A stretch of DNA of 53,552 nt, taken from contig CAJOJA010000016.1 of assembly GCA_905234735.1 (NCBI GenBank), forward strand, positions 1 through 53,552. The letters run 5' to 3'. Shown piece by piece: positions 17,486 to 26,381 of this stretch (within the stretch, counting starts at the first letter, position 1; the number at the start of each line of letters is the position of its first letter). The translations under genes were made by a program, and so were the position numbers. The stretch is from an uncultured Bacteroidaceae bacterium (GTDB lineage Bacteria; Bacteroidota; Bacteroidia; Bacteroidales; Bacteroidaceae). The notes beneath the pieces are model-generated. The model saw only the letters and a program-made list of their open reading frames with translations. It made no database searches and was not told the DNA's origin.

Positions 17486-17517
17486 CAAAAATAAGATTAT
17501 TTCGATTACTTTGCAAA
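17486..17517 (-). promoter_or_regulatory. Promoter of the two-fucosidase operon
   Basis: On the minus strand, TTTG (17517-17514), a 20-nt spacer and TATTTTTG (17493-17486) match the Bacteroidetes consensus. Transcription would start near 17480, which favours the ATG at 17458. It is 27 nt from the divergent tkt promoter. Confidence 0.78.
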
Positions 17518-17544
17518 TTTCCTGTAGGAATAAACGCACAAATA

Positions 17545-17576
17545 TTTGTTATTTCGATGGAAAAGATGTAAATTTG
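17545..17576 (+). promoter_or_regulatory. Promoter of tkt-rpiB
   Basis: TTTG (17545-17548), a 20-nt spacer and TAAATTTG (17569-17576) match the Bacteroidetes consensus. The start would be near 17583, about 40 nt before the ATG at 17623. The promoter rules out the longer open frame beginning at 17584 as the natural start. Confidence 0.78.
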
Positions 17577-17622
17577 CAAGGATTTGAACATTTTCTTTAC
17601 ATTAACTATAACTAACTACACT

Positions 17623-19650
17623 ATGAACGACATTAAGGTTCTGAATCACGCAGCCGACAACATTCGCATTCTGGCTGCAAGTGCCGTAGAAAAGGCAAAG
17701 AGTGGACATCCCGGTGGCGCAATGGGTGGCGCCGACTTCATCAACGTGCTCTACAGCGAGTATCTGCAGTACGACCCCGAAAATCCTGCTTGGGTGGGCC
17801 GCGACCGCTTCTATCTCGACCCAGGTCACATGGCTCCCATGCTCTACAGCCAGTTGTGCCTCATTGGCAAGTATAGTCTGGAAGAGCTGGCACAGCTGCG
17901 CCAGTGGGGCTCGCCCACAACAGGTCATCCCGAGTTCGAGATTGCCCGTGGCGTCGAGAACACCAGCGGTCCGTTGGGTCAGGGACATGCCTTCGCCGTA
18001 GGTGCTGCCATTGCTGCCAAGTTCCTGGCTGCTCACACGGGTAACCCCACCTTCGAGAAGGAAACCATCTATGCCTATATTTCCGACGGTGGCGTGCAGG
18101 AGGAAATCTCTCAGGGTGCTGCCCGCATCGCCGGCACACTGGGTCTGGACAATCTGGTGATGTTCTACGACTCCAACGACATCCAACTCTCCACCGAGAC
18201 CAAAGAGGTTATGAACGAAGACACGGCCATGAAGTATCGTGCGCTGGGCTGGGACGTGCAGGAAATCAACGGTAACGATGCCGCTCAGATTCGTGCCGCC
18301 ATCGAGAAGGCCAAGGCTGTGAAGGGCAAACCCGCACTCATCATTGGTAAGTGCATCATGGGTAAGGGTGCCCTGAAGGAGGACGGTTCGAGCTACGAAC
18401 GCAACTGCAAGACCCACGGAGCACCTCTTGGTGGCGACGCCTTCAAGAACACGGTGAAGAACCTCGGTGGCGACCCCGAGAACCCCTTCCAGATATTCCC
18501 CGACGTGCAGGAACTCTACAGCCGTCGCGCCGAAGAACTGCGCAAGCTGGCCGCCGAGCGCTATGCCGAAGAAAAGGCTTGGGCTGCTGCCAATCCCGAA
18601 AAGGCAGCCCAGCAGGCCGAATGGTTCAGCGGTAAGGCTCCGAAGATTGACTGGACGAAGTGTGTGCAGAAGGACAACGATGCCACACGCTCTGCCAGCG
18701 CCGCCTGCCTCTCCGTATTGGCAGAACAGGTGCCCAACATGATTTGCGCCAGCGCCGACCTCAGCAATAGCGACAAGACCGACGGTTTCCTGAAGAAGAC
18801 CCACGCCTTCAAGGCTGGCGACTTCTCGGGCGCCTTCTTCCAGGCTGGTGTGGCCGAGCTGACAATGGCTTGCTGCTGCATCGGTATGGCTCTGCACGGT
18901 GGTGTCATCCCCGCTTGCGGCACGTTCTTCGTATTCTCCGACTACATGAAGCCCGCCGTACGTATGGCTGCCCTGATGGAGCTGCCCGTGAAGTTCGTCT
19001 GGACACACGACGCCTTCCGCGTTGGTGAGGACGGTCCTACTCACGAGCCCGTAGAGCAGGAGGCACAGATTCGTCTGATGGAGAAGCTGAAGAACCACCA
19101 CGGCCAGAACTCCTGCCTCGTACTGCGCCCTGCTGATGCCAAGGAGACCACCATTGCATGGGCCATGGCTATGGACAACATGAAGACCCCGACGGCCCTC
19201 ATCCTCAGCCGCCAGAACATCACGAACCTGCCCGAGGGCAACGACTACGAACAGGCTCGCAAGGGCGGTTACATCGTAGCCGGTTCGGATGCCAATCCCG
19301 ATGTAGTGCTCGTGGCTACAGGTTCCGAGGTTTCTACCCTCGTGGCCGGTGCCGAATTGCTGCGTAAGGATGGTGTGAAGGTTCGCATCGTCAGCGTTCC
19401 CTCCGAGGGCGTCTTCCGCTGCCAGCCTCTGGAATACCAGCAGAGCGTAGTGCCTGCCGGAGCCAAGGTATTCGGTATGACCGCTGGTCTGCCCGTCAAC
19501 CTGCAGGGCTTCCTCATCGGTGCTGCTCCTGAGAGCAAGGTATGGGGTCTCGAAAGCTTCGGTTTCTCCGCTCCCTACAAGGTGCTCGACGAGAAACTCG
19601 GCTACACCGCAGAGAATGTGTATAAGCAAGTCTGCGACATGCTTAAGTGA
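17623..19650 (+). CDS. tkt: Transketolase
   Basis: 675 residues, the usual length. It transfers two-carbon ketol units between sugar phosphates in the cytosolic non-oxidative pentose phosphate pathway, using thiamine diphosphate and a divalent metal. Visible signatures are AVEKAKSGHPGGAMGGADFI (N-terminal His motif), LDPGHMAPMLYS, GPLGQGHAFAVG, and the metal/ThDP segment AYISDGGVQEEISQGA near residue 155, a variant of GDGE. Further on are GVAELTMACCCIGMALHGG with the catalytic Glu region, VWTHDAFRVGEDGPTHEPVEQ, and the C-terminal domain with VATGSEV. The start at MNDIKVLNH follows the promoter at 17545-17576 and matches the family N-terminus. rpiB follows after 7 nt, an arrangement that links two steps of the same pathway. 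Confidence 0.97.
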   Translation: MNDIKVLNHAADNIRILAASAVEKAKSGHPGGAMGGADFINVLYSEYLQYDPENPAWVGRDRFYLDPGHMAPMLYSQLCLIGKYSLEELAQLRQWGSPTTGHPEFEIARGVENTSGPLGQGHAFAVGAAIAAKFLAAHTGNPTFEKETIYAYISDGGVQEEISQGAARIAGTLGLDNLVMFYDSNDIQLSTETKEVMNEDTAMKYRALGWDVQEINGNDAAQIRAAIEKAKAVKGKPALIIGKCIMGKGALKEDGSSYERNCKTHGAPLGGDAFKNTVKNLGGDPENPFQIFPDVQELYSRRAEELRKLAAERYAEEKAWAAANPEKAAQQAEWFSGKAPKIDWTKCVQKDNDATRSASAACLSVLAEQVPNMICASADLSNSDKTDGFLKKTHAFKAGDFSGAFFQAGVAELTMACCCIGMALHGGVIPACGTFFVFSDYMKPAVRMAALMELPVKFVWTHDAFRVGEDGPTHEPVEQEAQIRLMEKLKNHHGQNSCLVLRPADAKETTIAWAMAMDNMKTPTALILSRQNITNLPEGNDYEQARKGGYIVAGSDANPDVVLVATGSEVSTLVAGAELLRKDGVKVRIVSVPSEGVFRCQPLEYQQSVVPAGAKVFGMTAGLPVNLQGFLIGAAPESKVWGLESFGFSAPYKVLDEKLGYTAENVYKQVCDMLK

Positions 19651-19657
19651 AAAAAAT

Positions 19658-20101
19658 ATGATAAAGACTACGATAGTGGGCCTTGCCTCCGACCATGCAG
19701 GTTACCCACTTAAGCAATTCGTAAAGCAGTATCTCGAAGAGAAGGGGCTGGAGTATAAGGACTACGGCACTTACTCGGAGGAGAGCTGCAACTACGCCAC
19801 ATTTGGCCATGCACTGGCCCGAGGCATCGAGCAGGGCGAGGTGTATCCCGGCATCGCCATCTGCGGAAGCGGCGAGGGCATCAACATGACGCTGAACAAG
19901 CACCAGTCGATTCGTGCCGGCCTGTGCTGGATTCCAGAGATTGCCCACCTCATCCGTCAGCACAACAACGCCAACGTGCTCGTCATGCCCGGCCGGTTCA
20001 TAGACACCGATATGGCCCGAAAGATAATGGACGAGTTCTTCGCCACCGAGTTCGAGGGCGGACGCCACCAGCAGCGCATCGATGAAATTCCCGTGAAGTG
20101 A
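19658..20101 (+). CDS. rpiB: Ribose-5-phosphate isomerase B
   Basis: 147 residues, the normal RpiB/LacAB length. It interconverts ribose 5-phosphate and ribulose 5-phosphate in the cytosol. Seen in the sequence are GLASDHAGYPLK (Asp12-His13 phosphate/ring-opening site), GIAICGSGEGINMTLNKH with the catalytic Cys at residue 69, RAGLCWIPE, and NNANVLVMPGRFID. CGSGEG replaces the commoner CGTGIG, a variation compatible with activity. The start ATAAAGACT after ATG at 19658 lies 7 nt beyond the tkt stop, and a terminator hairpin follows the gene, so tkt-rpiB is a two-gene unit. Confidence 0.95.
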   Translation: MIKTTIVGLASDHAGYPLKQFVKQYLEEKGLEYKDYGTYSEESCNYATFGHALARGIEQGEVYPGIAICGSGEGINMTLNKHQSIRAGLCWIPEIAHLIRQHNNANVLVMPGRFIDTDMARKIMDEFFATEFEGGRHQQRIDEIPVK

Positions 20102-20136
20102 GCGCTTCGCGCGGCTAAAGGCTAAAGACTGAATTT

Positions 20137-20165
20137 AAGGGGTTGTGTGGCAAACACAACCCCTT
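20137..20165. terminator. Terminator after rpiB
   Basis: A perfect 12-bp inverted repeat, AAGGGGTTGTGT (20137-20148) and its complement (20154-20165), with a 5-nt loop, is followed on the plus strand by ATTTTTG. It separates convergent rpiB and the 20196-24320 gene and may serve both. Confidence 0.9.
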
Positions 20166-20195
20166 ATTTTTGCTGTTAAGAGAACTTGCACCTTG

Positions 20196-23100
20196 TCACT
20201 CATCCTCGTCGGGAGCCGGTGCCCAGGTGGTGGGGGCGCTGTAGCCGTCGTCGTCCTTCATGATGAGGTACTTGTCGGGAACATACGTCTCGGTCCACGC
20301 CACGTACAGGTCGCTGATGGTGCCGTCGTCGGAAACGGTGCCGGAGACGATGAGCGAGTTGTCCGGCATGGGCACGCAGATGGAGAACGAATTTCCGCTG
20401 CCCTTGATGAGGGCCTTCTCTACTCCATAGGCGCTGTCGGCCTCACCGTAAGCCGTGAAGTAGAAGTCCACATCGAGCTTTCCCGAACTCTGTCCGCTGA
20501 ACTTGAGCACCATGCCGTTGATGTCCCCCATTTCCTCGCTGGTTCCCATTTTGTCGGAAACCACGTTGATGGGCGAGAGGGAGTAGGTGCCGCTGACGGT
20601 GGGAGGCGTACCACCCTCGTGGATGGGCATACCGCCGTTCTCCAGGCTCTGCATCACCTCGTCGTCGGGCCACTCCAGGGCGGGGGCTGTTTCCTTCATG
20701 CTAATGATGAGCCATACGTAGTCCTCACTGTCGCCAACCGATGTGTAGGCGGAGTGTTCGATAAAGGGAGATGGAGCGTCCTTGGGGTCGAGTGGCGGCG
20801 AGAAGGTGTACGTTGTCTTGCTGTCGCCCATGCTCGAGTAGCTGGTGAATCTCAGTCCCTCGGCTACAGAGTATTTGCCCTCCTTGTAGGTGTTGAAGTA
20901 ACTCTGCAGCGGGAAATCGCTGGTGGTCAGTTCCGTCACGTTGTTCATGACAGTTTCTGTATCCACGAACGGCATTGGATGCATAATCAAAAGATTCTCT
21001 GAGTTCACCTTGAAATTCAGGTTGCGCACCATCCGATTGGCCTTGTCGATGTCGAACGACAGGACACCTGTGGCTTTTGTAGACTGCAGGCTGCCGGGGT
21101 CGTCGAGGAATCCCTCACAGGTGATGTGGATGATGCCCTTTTCCTCCTCCATGGTGAAGTGGCTGTATTCGGCCTTGAAGTTGAAGGCAAGGTTTGTGGA
21201 CACGATGGTGTCGACTTCGGCCTCTTCCGAGACGTAGTGAACCGTATGCGTTGCCCAGAAGTTGATGTAGTTGAACGGACTTTCTTCGCCGTCGGGGGTG
21301 ATGGTCATGCCTTCCTGGACAATGCGTACGGGCATCTTCACCATTTCCTTGTCCTCTGGGTTCAGCTTGCCGCTGACGTAGCAGACGAGCGTACACTCGC
21401 GCTCCAGAGCGCTGGTGTTCTCCTGGACCGTGACGGTGACGGTGCCGTCGTCGCCAACGGAGAACTTGGCCCATTTGACATCGTCGTTGAAGTAGGCACC
21501 ACAGTAGGGGAAGATGCCGAAGTTAATCTTGGTGGTCAGTTTGCCACCCTTGGCCTGGAAGTAGAGTTCCTCGTCGGTGACACTGGCCGTGCTGGCCTTC
21601 TGGGTAATCTTAACGGCAATCTGATAGGTCTCGGGGCCGCTGTCGCTACTGTTCTTCTTCGTGAAGTTAGCATAGATGATGCTGACACGTTCCTCGGCAG
21701 TAGTGTTGGGCAGGGCGGTGACGTTGAAGCTGCTGGGCAGTTTCTCTACGATAATCCACTCCTTGTCCTCATCGTCGACGGTGATGCCCTTGAACTCGTA
21801 CTTGGCCGGAGCGCCGTCGCTGCCCATCGTCACGCTGACGGTCTGTGTTCCACCGTTAGCCTCGTAGGCAAGTTCCTCCTTGTCGAGCACCACGTCGACG
21901 AGTCCCTTCTGGACCACAGTCAGGTCGACAGTACTGATGCCTTGGTACTTCTCACTCCAGGCAGCAACGGTGATGGTGCACTTGCGCTGCGGCCCGTTGT
22001 TCTTCTGGGCCGTGAGGTGGTACTGGCGGTCTTCTTCGTACCACACTCCCATGAGCCATTCTTCACCGCCGTCCTTGATGTTGAAGGTGACGGGCTTCAT
22101 GGAGGTGAGAACGTCGACGAACGTATCACCCTCCTCAGGCCCGAAGGTCACCTTATCGGGTTCTATCTGCAACCCACCGTACTGGTTAACGATGAGTTCG
22201 CGCTCAACGATGCCACCATCCTTCAGCTGTTGCGTGGCGGTGATGGTGCCCGTGCGGTATTTATCCGTATCGTTGGGCTTCACCGTAACCTTCATGTAAG
22301 GAATCTTCGAGAATCCCTGTCCCTCTTTCACCTCAACCTCTATCCAGTCATCGTTGGGCATAGCTGTTATGGGAACGTCAAAACTTCCCAACAGGTCTAC
22401 CTCGAAGGTGCCACCCTCTTCCTCGGCAGTGACATAGGTGGGATTGAGCTCCAGCTCCTGTGAGGCAATAGTGAGGGTTTGCTCGCACGGAGTGACAGGC
22501 ACCGTGACGCCAATCGGCAGTTTCACAATGGGATAGGCCTTGTAGATACCTGGCGCCACGTGCTCCATCGTGAGTTTGAAGCTGTTGAAGGTGTTTATAA
22601 AGTAGCTCTCAGGACGCACCATATCGCGATAGAGCTCGGTGAAGAGCGAGTCATTCTCGTCCTTGTTCTTATATAGGGCGAAGCCTATCAGCTCGGGCAT
22701 GCAGGTCTCGCCGTCGATGTTGCACGTGGCCGTCACGATGTTCAGTTTGTCGCCACTGATTTCGCACTTGAACTCCTTGAAGTTGGGGAAGAGATGCAGC
22801 GTGAACGCTCCGAGCGAGAGGTTCGTGGTGCGTTTCATCTCCCACTTTCTCTTGCCGACATTGACATTTGTGCTTATCTCCGGGTCGACGCTCAAGAGGG
22901 CGATGTCCACCTTCGAACTCTTCAGCACGTCGTAGGCGGTCTTCTTCCTTTCGGCCGTGAAGAATCCGTCGTCCGTATTGCTGAAGAGGTCAAGATTCAG
23001 TTCGCCCGTCACCTTGGGGCCGACATAGATGTCTATGCCGGTTCGGAGTCCGAGCAGCTTGCTGAACCACGTCTCCGTACTCAGTGCAAGGGGGAACTTC

Positions 23101-24320
23101 ACACCCGCCTGGAACGAGCCGTTGAGCTGGGCACTGATGCCCCACTCCGCACTGGGCTCCAGTTTTATGGGTATCAACGCGGGGAAGGGCGGAGGCGTGG
23201 GCCACTGCTGGATGTCAATCCACGGGAAGTCGGGCTTCGTCTCTATTCGCTGTGCCAGTCCTGTAACCTTTGCGCCAGCATTCAGCGCCACTTTCATGTG
23301 GGCCTCGAACTTGCCAAACAAGCTTGGTGTCAGCTCGATGTCAAGTATCGGGAAGTTGATAGGAATGGGTATCTTCGTAAAGCGTGCGAAAAGATTCTTC
23401 ACGACGGGTATCTCCATGAGGTCAGGGTTGCTGTAGAGTTCACCATCCAGTGAGATGGAGGCTCCGAAGCCCAGTTGCTCCTTCAACTCGTGCTTGAAGT
23501 AGAATTTGGAGAGCGAAATGTTGTAGACCGACGAGACGCTCATGGCGAAGCACACATTGAAGCCCATGCCAAACGTCAGCTGGCCGAACTTCGTGCTGAA
23601 TTCCGTACCCGTGCTGAGGTTGAAGAGGGTGAACTCCTCGATGTTGCCTTCTATCTTCTTAGGCTGCTTCCAGCCCGCTATGCGTCGCCGCATCTGGGCA
23701 CCCTCGGGGGTCTGCACATTGCGCACCTGCTCGACGGTGATGAACTGTTCGAACACATCCTTGTAGTCCTCCACGAAACCGCACTTCACAACGATTTCAC
23801 CACCCGCTTCGCTCACGCTCTTCACCTTGCCCACGAAGGCCTCGTCATAGTCCGTCAAGTCGGGGCAGCTGAGCACATCGTCCACCCTGGGCCGCAGGGT
23901 TTCGGGCATCGTGGCGCTGAAACGGAGCACGTAGCCCTCGTCGGTCGTTTCCATAGAAAGATAGTAGTCCAACATTCCCTCGTCGCGCATGAAGCGGAGG
24001 CCCTTGGCAAACTTGATTTCTGGCTGAAAGAACGAGACGCTGTCGATGGCCGTCAGCATGATGCGGTAGGTGGAGTCGGCAGTGACAATCTCCTGCGAGA
24101 CGTACTCGTTGTGCTCGATGCCCAGGGTGTCGAACCGCGAGTAACTGATTTGCTTCACCTGGTCGTAGAAGAACCCGTCGAAGTGTCCGTCGTTCTGGTA
24201 GATATAGAAAGCCTCTCCGCCCTCGATGATCTCGTCCTGCGACAGGACGGGAAGGGCACTCGCCAGCACAACGAGCATCAGGGCTGCACGGCGCAGCCAA
24301 TTATGTACGTGCGTGTTCAT
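20196..24320 (-). CDS. Very large secreted multi-BACON protein
   Basis: 1374 residues. Signal peptide to about LPVLSQ (residue 28). Residues 30-110 contain a YIYQNDGHFDGFFYDQVKQI segment common at the N-termini of Bacteroidota surface proteins. About 130-615 is a long region with no family I recognise. Four BACON/Ig-like beta-sandwich modules follow, starting near 622 (LELNPTYVTAEEEGGTF), 715 (LQIEPDKVTFGPEEGDTF), 808 (VVLDKEELAYEANGGTQ) and 913 (VTDEELYFQAKGGK). The last 340 residues form further beta-rich domains and an acidic C-terminus (PAPDEDE). No lipobox or sorting tail is evident. It overlaps the upstream PPC-repeat gene by ATGA, implying coupled translation. Role: surface binding or adhesion, inferred from BACON content only. 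Confidence 0.85.
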   Translation of the reverse strand: MNTHVHNWLRRAALMLVVLASALPVLSQDEIIEGGEAFYIYQNDGHFDGFFYDQVKQISYSRFDTLGIEHNEYVSQEIVTADSTYRIMLTAIDSVSFFQPEIKFAKGLRFMRDEGMLDYYLSMETTDEGYVLRFSATMPETLRPRVDDVLSCPDLTDYDEAFVGKVKSVSEAGGEIVVKCGFVEDYKDVFEQFITVEQVRNVQTPEGAQMRRRIAGWKQPKKIEGNIEEFTLFNLSTGTEFSTKFGQLTFGMGFNVCFAMSVSSVYNISLSKFYFKHELKEQLGFGASISLDGELYSNPDLMEIPVVKNLFARFTKIPIPINFPILDIELTPSLFGKFEAHMKVALNAGAKVTGLAQRIETKPDFPWIDIQQWPTPPPFPALIPIKLEPSAEWGISAQLNGSFQAGVKFPLALSTETWFSKLLGLRTGIDIYVGPKVTGELNLDLFSNTDDGFFTAERKKTAYDVLKSSKVDIALLSVDPEISTNVNVGKRKWEMKRTTNLSLGAFTLHLFPNFKEFKCEISGDKLNIVTATCNIDGETCMPELIGFALYKNKDENDSLFTELYRDMVRPESYFINTFNSFKLTMEHVAPGIYKAYPIVKLPIGVTVPVTPCEQTLTIASQELELNPTYVTAEEEGGTFEVDLLGSFDVPITAMPNDDWIEVEVKEGQGFSKIPYMKVTVKPNDTDKYRTGTITATQQLKDGGIVERELIVNQYGGLQIEPDKVTFGPEEGDTFVDVLTSMKPVTFNIKDGGEEWLMGVWYEEDRQYHLTAQKNNGPQRKCTITVAAWSEKYQGISTVDLTVVQKGLVDVVLDKEELAYEANGGTQTVSVTMGSDGAPAKYEFKGITVDDEDKEWIIVEKLPSSFNVTALPNTTAEERVSIIYANFTKKNSSDSGPETYQIAVKITQKASTASVTDEELYFQAKGGKLTTKINFGIFPYCGAYFNDDVKWAKFSVGDDGTVTVTVQENTSALERECTLVCYVSGKLNPEDKEMVKMPVRIVQEGMTITPDGEESPFNYINFWATHTVHYVSEEAEVDTIVSTNLAFNFKAEYSHFTMEEEKGIIHITCEGFLDDPGSLQSTKATGVLSFDIDKANRMVRNLNFKVNSENLLIMHPMPFVDTETVMNNVTELTTSDFPLQSYFNTYKEGKYSVAEGLRFTSYSSMGDSKTTYTFSPPLDPKDAPSPFIEHSAYTSVGDSEDYVWLIISMKETAPALEWPDDEVMQSLENGGMPIHEGGTPPTVSGTYSLSPINVVSDKMGTSEEMGDINGMVLKFSGQSSGKLDVDFYFTAYGEADSAYGVEKALIKGSGNSFSICVPMPDNSLIVSGTVSDDGTISDLYVAWTETYVPDKYLIMKDDDGYSAPTTWAPAPDEDE

Positions 24321-26296
24321 TTTTTCAAGATTTTAATGGTTTCCGTACCTGCTTTAACGATATACACGCCGCTGGGGCGGTTCCGGAGTGAGATGGTCAG
24401 TGGCTGGTTGTCGGAGGCAGTCACCTGCCCTACGAGCTGACCATTGACGGAATAGATGCTGGCTGTAGCGCCAGTGGGCAAGCCGCGGAAGCTGACTTCG
24501 TTGCCCTCGCGGTCTATCTGCACCAGACGTTCGCTGGCCTGCAGGTCAAGACCCGTATCCAGCGCCTCGTAGGTATAGCGTAAGACGTCGTTCCGGTCGT
24601 AGGGAACGGTGACGTTGTTGGTGCGGATGACGAGCTGCCCGCCCGAGAAGGTGGTCACGGGGACGTCGGCCAGCTGGTAGATGACCCTTTCGCCCGACCT
24701 CAGCCAGACGACGAGGCGCGGCCCGGAGGTATTGTCGGGCTTGCCGTAGTCGCCGACGATGGTGCCGAACAGTCCCCAGTTAGCATCCTTTTCGTAGGCT
24801 TTTTCCGAACCTTCGGGCACGTGCAGCGTCCTGTTGCCGACGTTGGCCACATCGAAGCTGCCACCAACGACCGTCGGCGGTGTCTTGGCTCCCACGCTGA
24901 TGTCGCCCTCACCGCAGCCGGAGAAGATGTCGCAGGGGAAGAGCACCGTCAGCGTAGGCATCACGGTTTCATCGGGATAGGCGCACTTGAACACATAGGG
25001 CGGTGTAGGCGACGGGGCCACCACCGTCAGGGTGTTGGTCTCGGGGTCGTAGGTGTATTTCACGCCTGTGCCGTCGTCGGGTACGGGCTGCGCATGGGGG
25101 TCGTCAGAGGGTTCGTCGGGCAGTTGCTCTTGCTGCTCCACGGTGCCCAGGCTGTTGGCATAGGCCAGCAGATAGTAGCCCGAACCTCCGACGTAGCATA
25201 GTCTCAGGTAATAGATGCCAGCCTCCAGGTCGCTGACTGTGAGCTGCTGATGGCCATCTTCACCGTTGCCCCATAGGCTTCCCAGTTCCCCCTCCTCGCT
25301 GTTGTACAGCATCACGTAACCCAGATCGAGACCCGCCTGCACGTAGTAGGTGAACGTGAGGTCGCCCTTTTTGGGGAGGGTCACGCAGTACCAGTCCTCG
25401 GTGTCGACGTCATCGTTGTGCTTGTAGCCCAGATTTCCAGCCACCGTAGCGCCAGCCTCCAAGGGCAGCGCAGTGGCCCGCTCGTTGTTGGGCTCCGCAT
25501 CAGCGGCGTATGGAGGCAGTTCCAGCTTGTAGTGGAGCGAGTAGGCTCCCTGTCCGCCACCGTTCGACACACATAGATAGTACGTGCCCGTGCCTGCATC
25601 GCTGACGATGATTTCTCCATTCCCCCAACAGTTAGAGCGTTCGGCCAGCTCGTCGTTGTTCAGCGTGTACAGCGTGGTGTAGGAAAGTGCCAGTTCGTCG
25701 TGGGCCGTAATGCTGATTTTCACCGTACCCTCCTTCGGCACGTCCAGCATCCACCAGTCATCCCCGTCGGGTTCTTGGCAGTACTGATAGCCCAGATGTC
25801 CCGTAGTGATGTTGCCGCGTCTCAGCGGTTGGGCCTGCTGCCAGGTGTCGTTGGGTTCGACATCGTTCTTGTACAGGGCAGACGTCGGTGCGAATGTGTA
25901 CACCACCGTATACTGCCCCTCGCCGCCGTTGTTGGATAGTTTCAGGTAATAGGTGCCTGCGGCCAAGTCCTTCACCGTCAGGTCGCCTTTATCCCAAATG
26001 TAGGCGCGCTCCATCACTTCGCCTTCGCTGTTGAGCGTGTACAGCGTGATGTAGCCCAGCGACAGGCTCTCGTCCTTAGTCACGCTGATGGTGGCAACGC
26101 CATTCTCGGCTATTGCAATCGCATACCATTCCTCGGGAATCGTCTCTGAAAGACTCCCCTTTGCTGCTATCCCCTGCTCCAGAGGCTTGGCCGTCTGCCA
26201 AGATTCCTGTGCCCCCACACCCGTGGGCAGCACCAGCAACAGGGTTAGCAATGCCCTTTTCAAGGCATTCACAACATAGTCTGTAGTATTCTTCAT
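24317..26296 (-). CDS. Secreted protein with three PPC repeats, LRR-like end and sorting-type tail
   Basis: 659 residues from the ATG at 26296. A longer frame from 26335 would start at the putative -7 element. Signal peptide to VGAQ. Three pre-peptidase C-terminal (PPC) type beta-sandwich repeats begin near residues 30, 152 and 275, each with a WQxAxPLxxG or TALPLEAG opening, a DDW or DTEDWYCVTLPKKG strand and a YYLKLSN or YYLRLCY strand. About 455-540 ends in TLHVPEGSEKAYEKDANWG, typical of BspA-like LRR termini. The end (SGVYIVKAGTETIKILKK) is a type IX-like tail. PPC domains usually accompany secreted proteases, but no protease domain is present. Downstream the stop overlaps the start of the multi-BACON gene (ATGA), so the two products are probably made together. 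Confidence 0.85.
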   Translation of the reverse strand: MKNTTDYVVNALKRALLTLLLVLPTGVGAQESWQTAKPLEQGIAAKGSLSETIPEEWYAIAIAENGVATISVTKDESLSLGYITLYTLNSEGEVMERAYIWDKGDLTVKDLAAGTYYLKLSNNGGEGQYTVVYTFAPTSALYKNDVEPNDTWQQAQPLRRGNITTGHLGYQYCQEPDGDDWWMLDVPKEGTVKISITAHDELALSYTTLYTLNNDELAERSNCWGNGEIIVSDAGTGTYYLCVSNGGGQGAYSLHYKLELPPYAADAEPNNERATALPLEAGATVAGNLGYKHNDDVDTEDWYCVTLPKKGDLTFTYYVQAGLDLGYVMLYNSEEGELGSLWGNGEDGHQQLTVSDLEAGIYYLRLCYVGGSGYYLLAYANSLGTVEQQEQLPDEPSDDPHAQPVPDDGTGVKYTYDPETNTLTVVAPSPTPPYVFKCAYPDETVMPTLTVLFPCDIFSGCGEGDISVGAKTPPTVVGGSFDVANVGNRTLHVPEGSEKAYEKDANWGLFGTIVGDYGKPDNTSGPRLVVWLRSGERVIYQLADVPVTTFSGGQLVIRTNNVTVPYDRNDVLRYTYEALDTGLDLQASERLVQIDREGNEVSFRGLPTGATASIYSVNGQLVGQVTASDNQPLTISLRNRPSGVYIVKAGTETIKILKK

Positions 26297-26332
26297 AGTA
26301 TCCAGATTATGAATTAGATTCAGTCTCCGCTG

Positions 26333-26364
26333 CAAATATAGGCAAAAAATTCTATATCTGCATC
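26333..26364 (-). promoter_or_regulatory. Possible promoter of the PPC/multi-BACON operon
   Basis: On the minus strand TATATTTG (26340-26333) fits the -7 TAnnTTTG element, 37 nt before the ATG at 26296. At the expected -33 place (26364-26361) the sequence is GATG, a poor match to TTTG, so the call rests mainly on the -7 element. Confidence 0.45.
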
Positions 26365-26381
26365 ATTATCTCACGAAAAAA

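Noticed and set aside
17584..17622. Upstream start of tkt adding 13 residues
   Set aside because: The predicted transcription start coincides with it and the extra residues do not fit the conserved N-terminus.
17602..19629. 675-codon open frame antisense to tkt
   Set aside because: It mirrors tkt almost end to end. High G/C at third positions keeps the opposite strand open; its translation has no recognisable fold and tkt is certain.
24317..24320. Overlap of the PPC and multi-BACON genes as a frameshifted single gene
   Set aside because: The downstream gene has its own ATG and complete signal peptide, and the upstream one ends in a full sorting-type tail, so these are two genes coupled by ATGA.
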